Shown here in pieces: positions 1 to 12,319 of a DNA stretch of 64,000 bases. The notes beneath the pieces were generated by a model. The model had not been told where the DNA came from. It did not search any database and saw only the letters and a list, made by a program, of their open reading frames with translations. Positions within the stretch are counted from its first letter, which is position 1; the number at the start of each line of letters is the position of its first letter. Both the position numbers and the translations under genes were made by a program. Source of the DNA: Eucalyptus grandis (taxonomy: Eukaryota > Streptophyta > Magnoliopsida > Myrtales > Myrtaceae); contig NC_052614.1 of assembly GCF_016545825.1 (NCBI RefSeq), positions 11,364,559-11,428,558 of the forward strand, read 5' to 3'.

Positions 1-80
1 GCTTTCCTTTTGAATCCCTCCATCGATGAACTCAGTACCCGCAATTCACTCTCTCACTGCTGGTGCAGGGAAAACTTCCG

Positions 81-200
81 TATCACTGGATGTGCCGGTG
101 ATTCATTGTAAGAGCCGACGTCTGGCCCCACTTGCAATGATATCGGACGTGCCGGCGATCCGTTGTAAGAGCCGATTTCTGACCTCACTACCAATGATAG
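81..200. repeat. Two-copy direct repeat, about 58-bp unit
   Basis: The block starting at 81 is repeated from 141 with scattered substitutions. Shared words include GTGCCGG, TTGTAAGAGCCGA and CAATGATA. The duplication explains the small overlapping ORFs seen on both strands here. Confidence 0.6.
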
Positions 201-806
201 TGTCCCTTTGGGCCGCTTTGTTTCTTTTGGGCTTTGTCCAAAAAAGACGTCACTGCGAGATAAGATTAATATCACACCTTATATGGCACATTACGTTACC
301 GGATCAAGTGAAGCGAGATTCGGTTTATTCCTACCTCCTTGGCCATTCTCGAGGTGAAGCCCCCTCCCATTTGATTGGGTCGTTACATCCATCATGTATC
401 GTATTTCATCTAACGTGATTGGTCAATGTAAGTCGGCATGAGTTTTTCATTATGAGCTTAAAGTTTGCTTACGCTGTCTGATGATCCTCGGTTTCGCGTG
501 TTCTGAAGCAAGCCGTGTTGGATTAGTAGGAGAAGTTCCATACGCTATGTATTGCACGATGATGCCCTGGCGAATCACGTGAGTGGCTAATAGCAATGGC
601 TGCGTCGAGTCGTATTTAACCCGTTTTGAGAGAACTGGGAAGAAAATTAAAGAATCAATGCTCGGCAGGAGCCCATTCATGTCAACCCCGTTGGCTGGTC
701 ACGATTTATTGTGGTTGTTTCCTCCCTGGTGAACCAGTCACGTTGGAACAAGGGCAGTCTTGAATGATGCGATCTTCTTGATAGTAAATTAGATAAACTG
801 CTGCTG

Positions 807-808
<2 letters not shown>

Positions 809-838
<30 letters not shown>
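809..838. repeat. (TC)n microsatellite
   Basis: This is an uninterrupted TC dinucleotide run about 320 bases upstream of the LRR gene start codon. CT/GA runs are common in plant promoters and 5' UTRs. Confidence 0.9.
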
Positions 839-841
<3 letters not shown>

Positions 842-1156
842 CATGCAATTCGCTTAAGCTAAATTGAACAGCAACTTTGCTGTTCCTGGTGTGACTAAAT
901 CCTGGGCTCAACTTCCTGTCCCATCATTGAACAGTCAACGTCTAACAGTGCTACACAATAATGGAATCCCAAAGTTAGAGCACAAGTCAAGAAATCCCGG
1001 TGGACACAACAACATGAGCAAATGCACGACAAGCTGAAACCCCACCGCTCTTTTTCCACTTTCCACTGAACAAGCTTATGTTGACAACCTTGCAAGCATA
1101 ATCAGGCACAGAACACACCCTTGCAGGCTGCAGCCACCCACACCCACTACAGAAAA

Positions 1157-2425
1157 ATGGAGAACTGGCTTTTGGCTTTTCTACTTCTGGCAGTGCCGAT
1201 TGAAGCAGCATACGTCGGCGGTGGAGTCAGTGTCGGTATGGGCGGCGGTAATGCTGGTGTTGGAAGTGGGGGAGGAGGCGGAGGCGGAGGCGGAGGCGGA
1301 GGTGGAGGCGGAGCAGGCAGTGTATGGATTGGTGGAGGAGGGATCAACTCCCCAGGTCCATCAAGTTCAAGGCTGAGCGATGCATACACAGCTCTACAGG
1401 CATGGAAATCAGCGGTCACTGATGATCCAAACAAGATTATGGAGACTTGGGTTGGCTCTGATGTGTGCTCGTACAAGGGGGTGTTCTGCTCAGATTCTCA
1501 AGACGGAATGGGTCGTTTTGTTGCAGGCATAGATCTCAACAGGGCAAATGTGCAGGGAACTCTTGTCGAAGAGCTGTCTTTGCTCACTGACATGACCCTC
1601 CTCCACCTCAACAGCAACAGATTCTCAGGCTCGGTCCCTGACACTCTCAGAGATCTATCCTCTCTACAGGAGCTAGACCTCAGTAATAATCAGTTCTCGG
1701 GCCCTTTTCCTGCAGTTGCTCTTGAAATACCAAATCTCATTTACTTAGACCTCAGATTTAACAGCTTCTCCGGCCCAATACCAGAAGACCTTTTCAACAG
1801 TAAACTTGATGCAATACTTGTCAACAACAACAACTTTGAAGGCGAGCTTCCTCGGAGCCTAGGCAACTCTCAAGCTTCAGTGATCAACTTGGCCAATAAC
1901 AAGTTCAGCGGAAGCATCCCGGCTAGTTTCGGTCTGATGGCCTCCAAACTCAAGGAGATCCTTTTTCTGAACAACCAGTTATCAGGATGCGTTCCTGAGG
2001 GAATCGGGTTGTTCGCTGAGATGAAAGTCTTCGATGTGAGCTACAACACATTGATGGGTCATTTGCCCGATACGCTCTCTTGCTTGAGCCAGGTTGAAGT
2101 CCTGAACTTGGGGCACAACCGGCTGTCAGGGGAATTACCCAACCCGATCTGTTCGCTCAAAAGCCTCATGAACTTGACAGTGGCCTACAATTTCCTGTCT
2201 GGGTTAAGCCAGGAATGCACGAAGCTGTTCTTTAGGAGCGTGGGCTTCGATTTCTCAGTCAACTGTATTCCTAATAAGGATATGCAGAGGCCTCAACCAG
2301 AGTGTTCTTCCATACCAGGAGGAGGGCTGAGTTGTCTAAGAGTACCTTCGCCCCGACCCCTTGTTTGTGGCGGGGGGGCTGTTCCCTCTGGGACAGCTTC
2401 AGATCTGGCCTTCGAGTCACCATGA
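1157..2425 (+). CDS. Leucine-rich repeat protein, At4g06744/LRX-like without an extensin tail
   Basis: This is an intronless frame of 422 codons. The chosen Met (MENWLLAF) begins a typical hydrophobic signal peptide, so export to the cell wall or apoplast is likely; an in-frame Met 12 codons upstream would put a polar stretch before it. Order of parts: signal peptide (about 1-17), a Gly-rich linker with an unbroken run of 15 Gly (about 38-52), an LRR N-terminal cap with paired Cys (DVCSYKGVFC, about 102-111), then roughly ten plant-type LRRs with LDLSNNQFSG and VFDVSYNTLMG motifs to about residue 360. A Cys-containing tail (SSIPGGGLSCLR) closes it. LRX proteins have the same LRR module followed by Ser-Pro repeats that attach to the wall; here the tail stops without them, as in the At4g06744-like group. 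The family is clear, the exact role is not known. Confidence 0.88.
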   Translation: MENWLLAFLLLAVPIEAAYVGGGVSVGMGGGNAGVGSGGGGGGGGGGGGGGGAGSVWIGGGGINSPGPSSSRLSDAYTALQAWKSAVTDDPNKIMETWVGSDVCSYKGVFCSDSQDGMGRFVAGIDLNRANVQGTLVEELSLLTDMTLLHLNSNRFSGSVPDTLRDLSSLQELDLSNNQFSGPFPAVALEIPNLIYLDLRFNSFSGPIPEDLFNSKLDAILVNNNNFEGELPRSLGNSQASVINLANNKFSGSIPASFGLMASKLKEILFLNNQLSGCVPEGIGLFAEMKVFDVSYNTLMGHLPDTLSCLSQVEVLNLGHNRLSGELPNPICSLKSLMNLTVAYNFLSGLSQECTKLFFRSVGFDFSVNCIPNKDMQRPQPECSSIPGGGLSCLRVPSPRPLVCGGGAVPSGTASDLAFESP

Positions 2426-3518
2426 GTTGAGAGTCACCCAAGTATCAACAGGTTGGTTATGGCTGTCTACAATTAATGATGTCGTGGTTCAGGGCATACT
2501 GTCATAATTTTCTGATATGCTAGTTTAAACTTTTCGTGGAAACTGTACTGGATAAGATATGTCTTTAAATTGACGGGGTTTTTGAGCCTGTAGGCTATAT
2601 ACGTGCAGGTTCACCACGTTATATGTTCATTGACTGGGAAAGGCGGATATAATAATCACAACTTGCAATTGTTCAAAGAATGTCTTATACTGTCTTCTGG
2701 AGCATCTGCCATTTTTCTTAAATACTACCGCCACAATTAGATTTGTTACACTTACAGATCCGTAGTAGAGACACTAACACCCAAAATTCAGCCCCATAAG
2801 TCGCACGCTGCCAAAAGGAGGAACAAGAAGAAAATGTGCAACCAGGAAGGCGCGAAAAAGAGAGACCGAAAAAAAAATACATAGCGCGGCTTCCCAGCAA
2901 AATTTTCATGTTGCATCTCGCAGATACTCGTGCACCATAAAAAGAAAATGGTTATGTTAGCAAAAGAGTGAGGAAGGGCTTGGAAGTTTCAGTTCATTAG
3001 CACGAAGATGATTATCTTCAGATCTGCATGATATTCAGAAATATATGTAAAGAAGTTTTGAAGGTTTTGAATTCCTTGGTCAGAGAAGACAAAAGTATCA
3101 CGATTTTGCAAAAAGAAATGCACCATAGACATATTTTATCAATTTGGAAGCTCACACCAAGCCTGTGAATACAGGGAAGAAAAGGCATTATTCATGTCAG
3201 TACTACGAAATATAGGACATAAACCTACCATCAGATGGTTGGTGTACTGCACCGTCATATTTGAAGTTTGCAGGTTACTTCAACCTCAAAACACCATAGT
3301 GTTGAGAAATAGGTCTTACACACTGCATACGTGCCCAACAAATTACAGTATGAAGTGTAGCTCCATTTGCTCATCTTATTGAAAGTAAAATCACATTAAG
3401 TCAGTGCCTGGCAATGGCAACGATGAATGATTAGGGCAGAAAAGAATCGTGTTCATCGAATGCAAATCAATGTGTCGCATCCACGTTCTCGTGCTTCAGA
3501 GTTTTGACATCATTGTCA
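2426..3518. other. Intergenic region between LRR and acid phosphatase genes
   Basis: AT-rich sequence. It should contain the 3' UTRs of both convergent flanking genes. No further gene, RNA or mobile element is recognised. Confidence 0.4.
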
Positions 3519-5984
3519 TCAAGAAATGTAGTACATAGGGTTCGGGAGCTTGAAAGACCGTTTTGCAATAGCAAAGCCTAGCAAATCACTCCATTGGTCT
3601 CCAGAGCTCCCATGAATTGTATAACCCTGGCTTTCCAATTCAGACCTCTTCTCTGATTTATAGACAGTTGCAGGTTTACCTTGATCGGTAGCATTCCTGA
3701 TTTTATAAAAAGAATGGGAGAATTCCAAATCAAATGTACAAATATACAAAGTAGTACATGATATTGCTATCATATTTAAGAAAGGGATGAAAGCTAGAGA
3801 ACAGTATCTTTATTTCATTATTTTACCTCAAGATAAGCCTTTTCCAGTCACTGTACCCAGCATATAGAAGATTTGTTTCCGTAACGTTTCTTTGATGTTC
3901 ACTGCGCCCGGTCAGCAGAAAGATCGTGAAACCCAGCTGTTGAAGCTCCTTGTACAAACTGAAGCTCGAGGGTAAAGCAGGGGCCTCCGCCAAATCCACC
4001 CAACCATCAAAAGAGTTCTCATCAAAGACCTCCGATCTACATTTACAATAAAACAAGTCAACAACTATTTGGGAGGAGTATCCTGTTACAAGGGAAGAAA
4101 AAGAACAGCCAAATCCTAAGCAGATCAGGTAACATAGAAATCAGACCACACCCTTGGCAAACATTTGTAACCAACTAGGAACTCCAAGCATGAACTGGAC
4201 AATGGAGAAGTTACTAAGAGTAGTATATCATCCAAGAACAACTTAAGCATAAAAGTGGATCTGTTCAATGCATCTAGACTGACTTTATTGTTATCATCTT
4301 TTCTGGTATGTAAGTGAACCTCTAAATACTCCACCAATGGAAACAAGGGTTGACTACTCCCATCACAAGCCACCAAAGAGAAACATCAGGCCTTCAACAA
4401 CTTAGTAAACCTATCACAACCACCGGGATATTACTTCAGCCCAATAATCGAACAGATGAGCAACAAAACTGACGATGAATCAAAATGAATTATTTTATTC
4501 ATTCTCATCTCATGTAGCTGATAAAAGCTTCCTCCTCGATGAGAAAGAAGTGCCTTTAAGAATAAATATCGAATTGATTAACTGCATGAAAGAGGAGAAT
4601 GTGTTGCAAAACTTCTCCATAATCCATGTAATGCTTGGACTCTTTTTCACATAGAGCTCATTCCACCAGCAGTCACATGATGACATTTTGAATTGTTCAA
4701 AGCAGCAATGTTAACACTGTGATCAGGTAATGCACAAACTCAGCAAACTGAACCAATTGGTCCAGAGATGGTGGCATCTCTGTTTATCCAATCACGAAAA
4801 GCATAGAACAGAATTACTCATTCACAACTTCGAAGAGGTGCTTGCTGAGCTCTTCGGTGGCTTAAATTTGGTACTAATGACATTTTAGCTTGCACCCGTT
4901 AGTGAGTGCTTCTAAATTTTCAGGTGATCTTCGCCTACGGGAGTCCTCAAATAGTAACATCCTCTAAAGCTCAACTCTGTCTCCAAGCTTAGTACATCAG
5001 AATTGAGGATCATTCCAGCACATCGAACAAAAACAGGAATGGGTTAACCCAGAATGTCTCTCGCAAAGATGCGATAGAGGTACGAATCGTGCAGTTGAAA
5101 AGCTAGAGAAACAAGGACCGACTTATTAGCACAAAGTCGGGTATTCGCTTCCGTAACCGAAACGAGCAACATCAGACCAAGCTTGATCATGAAATGTAAA
5201 AGGGTAACTGCCATTGTTAACAGCTCATCCAATTCGCTCTAAAATGGATGAATTTGGACCCTCAAGCTTGTAGTTTTGTAAACACCTGACCATATTTAGG
5301 TCCTTCGCCAACTAAAGTAAGCCTCCACCGTCAAACGAATGTAACTCCAGGCGCACGCGTTCCACGTGTCGCGATCCTACTGGCTAGATCCATAGGCATA
5401 GCAACCAATAGGCAACAGCATAGACTAAATTCACTTGCTCACCAGCAACACGGTAAAAAAAAGGTTAAGCGCATCAGAACCGCACGCATCACGAGACCGA
5501 ACGCGGCTCGAAGAAGAAATCAGCGAATCCAACGGCGGCGACGGCGAGATCATCGCCGGCCCGGGCGCGGCCGAACTTACCCGAACCCGTGGGCCTCGTA
5601 GTAAGGCAGATTGGAGAGCAGCGTCTCGTCGATGTCGAACACCCAGGCGTCGCTCCCGTCGCCGGCGATCTCCACGGCCCGGGCGAACTCCGACGAGTAG
5701 TTCGCGACGATCGCCGAGTCCGACGCGTAGCGGTCGCTGCTCATGTAGGCGGCGACGAGCTGCTCGCACCGCGGCGGGACCTGGTCCCAGCTCCCGGCGT
5801 TGTTCGTCTCGACGGCGAGCCGCCAGCTCTCGCAGTAGAGGCCGTCGTCCTTGAGGACCTTCCGGTCGCCGGCGAACGGCGGCTTCGAGTAGAGGCGGAT
5901 GAGCGGCTGCGACGAGGAGGCGGACGCGAGGCTGACGAGGAGGAGGAGGAGGAGAAGGGGGGAAAGGAATCGGCGGGGCGCCAT
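3519..5984 (-). CDS. Acid phosphatase of the HAD/vegetative storage protein family (3 exons)
   Basis: Exons, in order of translation: 5984-5581, 4036-3827 and 3696-3519, together 264 codons including the stop. All four splice junctions obey GT-AG (donors GTAAGT and GTAAAA) and keep frame. The Met at 5984 (MAPRRFLSP) starts a short Leu-rich signal peptide, so a secreted or vacuolar product is expected; upstream in-frame Mets at 6005 and 6053 are possible. All four HAD phosphatase motifs are present: DIDETLLSN with the nucleophile Asp (end of exon 1), LLTGR (exon 2), the Lys in DWKRLILR (end of exon 2) and GDQWSDLLG (exon 3). The C terminus KLPNPMYYIS is characteristic of plant acid phosphatase 1 and VSP relatives, which hydrolyse phosphate monoesters or serve as storage proteins. 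The nucleophile Asp argues for an active enzyme. Intron 1 is about 1.5 kb. Confidence 0.92.
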
Positions 5985-6689
5985 GGACGGAGCCGGAAGG
6001 TCCATGGAACGATTGCCGGGCGAGCAGATAGAGAGAGAAAGAGAGGGGGACACCGTGGTTAAAACAATTGACAGGCGAGGAGAGAGAGAGAGAGAGAGCG
6101 CACGTGCTTCTTGTCCGGTAGGAAATCAATTTTTTTCCTTCTCTTTTTTGGTAGAGAAAAGATTTTGCAGCAACATATTTAGTTTATGAAATGCATTTGA
6201 TATCATTATTGGTGATTCTAGTGTCTGAATATGGATTGCATTTTTCAGCAAAAGAAATATTTTAAAAGTGCTTTGAAATCGTTATCGTGAGTACATGTCA
6301 AAAAAAAAAAGAGTCAAAATTTTACTTTATGTAAATGACGTTATGTCACATGATACGAAGGATAAGAAGATAAAATAATATTTTAATTACATTTAGATTC
6401 AGCATCACATCTTGTCCCAGGGACTTTCGATTATCATGATTAGATTTCGTTTCTGCTTATTGTTCGCACTTATTCTCACTCATAAGTATCATGTCTCCAA
6501 CCTTAATAACCTAAGGTAATATCTATTATTTACTTGAGTGGATGAGTCGACTTACTATCGTTTTTCATTTTGTAGTTTCATGCTAGTGTAGGTTTTGACG
6601 TTCTCTTTACTTTTACATGGAAGAGTTCGGATGAACTTTGAAAACAAATTTTAGATACAATACAAATGTTGAAAGCCAAAACTTTATAG

Positions 6690-7310
6690 GAGAATGCAAA
6701 TTGTATTTGATAAAAACCCATTTACGAAATAACTTTAGGTGGAGTAGTGTTTGGTAAGCTTTTTTTTTTTTTTTTGCAAAGAGCTTTCACTATAATATTT
6801 ATTATTATTATTATTATTATTAGAAAGAAATCAAACCCTTCACAAACTCAACTGAAAGGGTTTAGGCGGTTGGCAAACAGATCTAACGTTGGTGACCTAT
6901 GGCTGAAGTTGCACAACCTCAGGCAACCCTAGTGAGGGTCATGCAACCCAAGTGAGGGTTGTTTGTGGTCATGCAACCTCAAGTAGCCATCGCCTGGGTC
7001 ACACAACCTTACGCAATAGGTGGTCATCACGTAGGTTGCGTGACCTCACGACCCCTCGGTAGTCTCTCGTTGGCCCTCTCCAATTGTCCTTGCCAAGAAG
7101 ATGAATAGTAGTAATGATGGGCAAAACCAAAATTAAAAAATTGGTGATGATATTGTTGGAAGAAAAAAATTATTTAACCCTAATTTTAGCATTCCATAAA
7201 TACTATTTCAAAAAACTTTGAAGATATCTTGACATTTCCTTAAAAGGGCTTTAAAGGCGGAAAGTTCATTGCCAAAACTTAACCAAATACACTAATAGTT
7301 CATTTTAAGA
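6690..7310. mobile_element. Foldback-like element with GC-rich core
   Basis: The AT-rich left flank (GTGTTTGGTAAGC near 6747) is roughly mirrored by the right flank, whose reverse complement reads GTGTATTTGGTTAAG near 7280-7295. Between them lies a compositionally distinct core (about 6860-7090) full of repeated GGTCATGCAACC/GGTTGCGTGACC-type words. The layout suggests a non-autonomous terminal-inverted-repeat element, but no clean target duplication was found. Confidence 0.4.
6799..6823. repeat. (ATT)n microsatellite
   Basis: This is a trinucleotide ATT run inside the left flank of the foldback-like element. Confidence 0.85.
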
Positions 7311-9593
7311 TGCATTTCGCAATAAAAACATTAAAAGAAAGCTTCATTTATAAAGATAAATTAGAATTCATGATTCTTGCATTTATCATGGGTCATTTCC
7401 TAGAGCTTTTATGATGTGGCCATGTTCTTTGCCCAATATGGCTGAACTGTTTAATGTTCTCGGACGATTATGATTTTATTTATTATTGATTTACTTTATT
7501 GGCCTAATTCCCTAAAAATATCCCTCCTTTAGATGCAGTCTTAATTTTATCCCGAGCTCTTTTTTGTAAAAAAAAGAAATCTTACCTAAAAGATATTATC
7601 TTCTTTGATTCTAATCTCAAATCTGTCTCCATTAACCGTTCATAAAAAAATTGCCATTAGTTGCTTGATGTGGCATTTTCATGTCAGTAACAAATCCACA
7701 TAAGTAAGGTAAGATGACAAATCATTTTGAAAATGAAATTGATCTTTAATGTGAGAATAAGAGTACTAAGAGATAGCTAACAAATTTTTTTAGATGGAAG
7801 GTGGACAAAGAGAGAGAGAGAGAGAGTCCAAAGTAGAATTGGGACTAGACCTATAATTGAGGTGGGAATTAGGACTCACTTTATTTATGTGCTCATTTTG
7901 AATTATGCACGATCATTTAGGTGCACATTAGGAATAAAATAGGCCAAGATGTGCGACAAGAGCTTTCCACAAAAAAGAAAAGGTACCAACAATAAGGCGT
8001 TAGGCTTTCTAACACAATCAAATTCCCGAATTCAACAATCTCTAATTCATAAAAAGTAAAGTGCTCTCCCGTGCTTTTCTTAAGTTCCTAGCCAATTTAG
8101 ATAACAAGTTATTATCGATTCTAAGAAAACAATTCATTAACCATTAATCTAAAAATTAAGTTGTGATTGGTAAGGTTTGCAAGATTGACGAATCCGCAAT
8201 CTCACGAGAGGATTAATAGGGTCTACCTAGCAATTCGTTGAACTTACTCAGGATTCACCTCGGGAGGATCGCAAGGATGACAATTTAAGTGAGTTTTTAT
8301 TCTCCTAGAAAGCCTAGATGGGAAGGAGGGGTGGCCGGGAAGATGGGCTCCGTTGTGCCTTCATGAGTATTCTATGTTTGGGACATCGGAGGCTTTGATT
8401 AACCCCCAAATCACAAAGCACTAAAGAAAATAAGTAGTTCAGCATGAAGTTTGTTTGCTGGGGACAAGAGTAAGAGAATGCAATGTTGTGACCATTGTCC
8501 TTTCATTTTTCAAGAATTTGTCTTGGTATTGCAACTATACTTTTGAATTTATTGAATTTATGTCAATTTAGTGTTAAACTTTCAATTTGACCAATTTAAT
8601 TCTAAAACTTTGACGATTTGCTAATTTTAATCATTCTAACCAATTTTGATTGAAATTATTGATGTAGTGGTCTAGCCAACACCAATCATTCTATGTGGAA
8701 AGACCACCATCGATTTGGACAAATTTTGCAATTTTTAAAAATTTTCTAGATTTTTTTTTCAACTTTGGGATAGCGAGGGCCATGGTCCTCACCTAGGGCA
8801 CCAAGGCCTTTGCCCATGGCTGACAAGGCGTCCCTAGATCAGGCGACGGTCATTGGATCAGAGTTGGAAAACAAAAGAAAAGGAAATAAGAAAACAATAA
8901 GAAAAATTAACAAAAAAAATCGAACCGGTCGCCCACTGAGGTCGACTAGTGCGGCTCATAATGAAGGGGAATATCCAGTCGGATTATTCATTAGAGAGTG
9001 ACGTGCGGCATCCCTCTTGCTTCCATCATCTTTCTCTAACGTAACAAATCAATGTTGTTTTATATTCATGGTTTGTCTTGCGTTTCCTGTCCACCAATGA
9101 CGAAAATTTTTACAGAGTGGATAAATTCTCGTGCCTGTAAGTCGTAACGTAATCTCATTAATCTCATGATTTAAATAAGACTCGAGGCGAAACTTTGGTG
9201 AATGCATACCAAATGAGGGTTGTTAATTCTAATCTATGGGCACCACTAGATTAATTATAATCTATACATGTTTCTAGAAGAATATTTTTATTCCCAAGTC
9301 CATGTCAAACAAACAGATAAATTTCCTTTTTGCAATCTAATTGACCATTCAAATCCAACGCATCGTTGTCTTGGTCACCACTCGAATGTGTTGTCATCGT
9401 TATCGCTAATGCTGTTTGCTGAGGAAACTTCCACTTCGCATCACCAAATCCCTGTTCAATTTGATGAGATGCATCGAGTTGGACTTGGCGTGTTGGCGAA
9501 CATCTTTAGAACCCCTAATCTACCCGAAATGCCACGTGGAACATTGGATGTTTCACAAACACCACGTAATTACAATAAATTCGTAGTGGCAAC

Positions 9594-9949
9594 TAGGGGT
9601 GTCAAAAACTGAACCAAATCGAATTGAAAAACTCAATTTTTTTGGTTCGATTTTCATTCGGTTCGGTTCTCATTAAAAACTGAAATTTTTGTTATTAGTT
9701 CGGTTTTTATTGGTTAACCGAACAATGGAACCGAATCAACCGACAAACCGATAACAGCTTATTTCTTGGAAATGAAAAATATATACAACAGAAAAAAAAA
9801 ACGAAAAAAAAAAAAAATGCAAAAAGTTGAAAACCAAAAACCGAAAAATCAAAAAATCTAACCGAACCGAAATTTTGGTTGGGTTTGTATTCGGTTTGGT
9901 TCAGAAGTTTTCCTAACAATTTGGTTCGATTCGATTTTTTTACACTCTA
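9594..9949. mobile_element. hAT-type MITE with 8-bp target site duplication
   Basis: This 356-bp element starts TAGGGGTGTCAAAAA and ends TTTTTTTACACTCTA, so its termini are inverted repeats of each other (TAGGGGTGTC versus TAGAGTGTAA). Immediately outside both ends is the 8-bp duplication GTGGCAAC (9586-9593 and 9950-9957). The TAGGGGTGTCAA terminus and the 8-bp duplication are hallmarks of the hAT superfamily. The interior is a long imperfect palindrome rich in GGTTCGGTT and AACCGAACC words and has no transposase, so it is non-autonomous. Confidence 0.87.
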
Positions 9950-10109
9950 GTGGCAACAACTCTTCATAATACACGTGTTAACATAACTTGATACAAATCA
10001 ACACAATCCTGTGTGGCCGAGATTATAACGGATGTGCTTTGCGTGATTGTTGATCGATGCGGCGCTTGGTATGCCTTGGGCTCTTAAGCTTCTCTTGAAT
10101 GCATAAAAA

Positions 10110-10915
10110 TAAGAAAAAGTGTCAAAAAAAATTTAAATCTTCTATATTTATGTCAATTTAGTTCTAAACTTTATATTAATGCCAATTTAGTTATAAACCA
10201 TTTTATTTGGTGCGAATGAATGGCTGGATTTTGCTGACTACATGCTCGTTAGTTGACATGGTATGATCAACGCTAACATAAACAATTTCTAATAATATTT
10301 TAATATTTTTTGAATTTTTATTTTATTTTATTTTCTCTTTTTCTTTTCTTTTTCTTTTTCTTTTTTCTTTTCCTCCCCCTGCCTCTAACTAGCTGCCGGA
10401 TCGCAACAACTGGCCAAAGGCAATGCCCCATGAGGCTTGAGCCCTTGCAAGAGGCCACGAAGGCTGCTCGCATTAGGTGATAAGGCTTGCCCTCACTGAA
10501 TCGGTGAGGTCAAGTCTCGTCGACCATGGAGGCCCGACCTTGCTAGATTTGGCGAAGTCAACCTCACTAGTGGCCGATGAGGCTCACTAGAGGTTGGCGA
10601 GGTCATGTTGCCTCTAATCAATCATCGAGGTCTAGCGATCGGCTAGAGGAATGAGGAGGAGAAAAAATAATAATAAAGAAATAAAATAAAATAAAATAAA
10701 AATTCGATTTTTTTTTTTATTAAAAGTGGTTCGCATTAACATTGATTGTGTCATGCATCCTACTAGTGCCCAATCAACAAAATCTAGCTAAAATTAGCCG
10801 AAAAAATTGATTGGCACAAAATTAAAAGATTTAGAACTATATTGACACCAATAAAAAATTTATGACTTAATTGGCACAAATACAAAAATTTTAGGATTTT
10901 TTTGACGTTGTTCCC
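10110..10915. mobile_element. Foldback-like element with long inverted flanks and GC-rich core
   Basis: The left flank (10118-10300), with TTATGTCAATTTAGTTCTAA, matches the reverse complement of the right flank (10720-10910), which reads TTTGTGCCAATTAAGTCATA; both arms also share a WAGCTAGATTTTG/TGGCTGGATTTTG block. The core (10380-10640) is GC-rich with repeated GGCGAGGTC and TGAGGCTT words. A shorter, diverged relative of the arm appears near 8540-8720. No coding capacity is seen. This is interpreted as a non-autonomous inverted-repeat transposon. Confidence 0.55.
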
Positions 10916-11474
10916 ATAAAAATCTAATGCATGTGCCAATAGATCGACCAACCAACACCATGCAAGCTAAAACGAGAGAGATCGAGAGATTAAGAAACTA
11001 CTCTTATCGCGGATTTCGACGGTGACACATCCATAAGCATGAGACTAGGGCGTTGAAACTCACTCACTGAAATAATTTGTTCATCTAGCGTCATATTGAT
11101 GAGCTTAGGTAGCTAAAGAGGCCTGAAAATTACAGTGATCGGTTTTCCAATCTCTTGTTTTTCTAAAAACGTGCAACAATGGGTGGGGAAAAATCGCTCC
11201 ATAGTCAATAGGTAGGTTTACCCAACTCCGGGCCGTGGCACCCGATCGTAGTCATGGCATGGGGCGAGTGGATTCCGGATAATGTTTGCCTCCTTTATGT
11301 TATGGCAGCTGCTGAAAAATGTTTAATAAATTGATATCTGTGTCGCACTCAATTTCTCTCTTTATTCGTTCTGGATTTTTTTAACCGATGGTTAAGAACA
11401 AGTTCTAAAAAAAAACACTATTTTTCTGCTGTATATATAATATAGTCATCGAATTATTTTCTTTAGTAGGGTTG

Positions 11475-12117
11475 ATAAAGATGAGCATGATAATCATTCT
11501 ATTTCTATTCTAAAATTATTTTTTTCATTTCAGACTAGTTTTTGGAATAAAAATGCATTTGCTAAAATTATTTCATTTCTCAAATTTTGAAATGGATTTT
11601 TGCTTCGAAAATAGGTTTAATAATAAAAATCATAAGTAAAATTTACTTCTTTGTTTCTTGAATTGAATTGAAAAATAAAAATTCTTATCATTATTCATCC
11701 TCACTGCTAATCAGTCGCCCATCTGCCATCGTCGACCGCCATCCATCATTCGCCAGTTCAGCGTTCGTCGCCTGCCACTCACCATCATCTTATGGTCATC
11801 ACTTATCATCGTCGCCATTCACTGATCGTTGCCCACTGTTGCTGTTTGTCGTTTGTCATCGTCGATCGCCGGCCATCGATTGTTGTCTGCCGTTCGTTGG
11901 TCGCCGTCCGCCCCGTCGCCGTTTGCCATTTGCCGATCGCCGTTCGTCGCTGCTTGAGAGGACAAATTTTATGTCGTTATCAAACGAATTTTTATTCAGA
12001 GAATATAAATTTTGCATCTTTATCAAATGTGTATTTTTACTTAAAAAATCATCTAAAAATAGAAATGCAAAAATTTATTTCTTTTCCAGAAATCTGGTCA
12101 GGATGATTATCATTAGC
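11475..12117. mobile_element. Foldback-like element with terminal inverted repeats and CGTCGCC-rich core
   Basis: The left end contains ATGATAATCATTCTATTTC (near 11489) and the right end, read on the other strand, begins AATGATAATCATCCTGACC (near 12112), so the ends are inverted repeats. The core (about 11700-11950) is a degenerate short-period repeat of CGTCGCC, CCATC and GTTTGCC words. The inner right arm (TATAAATTTTGCATCTTTATC) resembles the right arm of the element around 17.8 kb, so the two belong to one family. Confidence 0.55.
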
Positions 12118-12319
12118 TAATTCATTTCATTTTATTAATTCCATAATTTGTGGGCGTTGATTAATTCCCACCCCACCATTAAATACCGACCAGAACTGGA
12201 ACAGGAATAACACAGCCTTCCCCCTCTCTGCTGAAAAACCTACAGAGCATTTCCCCTTCCGAGGTCAAGCGCGAGCAGAAAACCTTCGAAACCGACACGA
12301 ATCGAGCAAGAAGAAGAAG

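Larger units (their letters stand above)
1..1156. other. Intergenic and upstream region of the LRR gene
   Basis: No convincing gene is seen here. Positions 81-200 hold a two-copy direct repeat with a period of about 57-60 bases, each copy containing a GTGCCGG...TTGTAAGAGCCGA core. A (TC)n run lies at 809-838. The last 300 bases before the LRR start codon probably contain its promoter and 5' UTR, but no TATA box could be assigned with confidence. Confidence 0.5.
5985..12319. other. Gene-free, transposon-rich interval
   Basis: Over 6 kb between the acid phosphatase and profilin genes. It holds a GA-rich stretch just upstream of the phosphatase (6080-6100), an (ATT)n run near 6799-6823, a hAT-type MITE (9594-9949) and three larger foldback-like elements listed separately. 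All other open frames are short and lack recognisable domains. Confidence 0.6.

Noticed and set aside
1147..1476. 109-codon minus-strand frame with a long poly-Pro run
   Set aside because: It is the antisense of the GGA/GGC repeat in the LRR gene.
5435..6189. Several Arg-rich frames on the plus strand and a longer minus frame from 6129
   Set aside because: Shadows of the GC-rich acid phosphatase exon 1; the real frame has a signal peptide and HAD motif.
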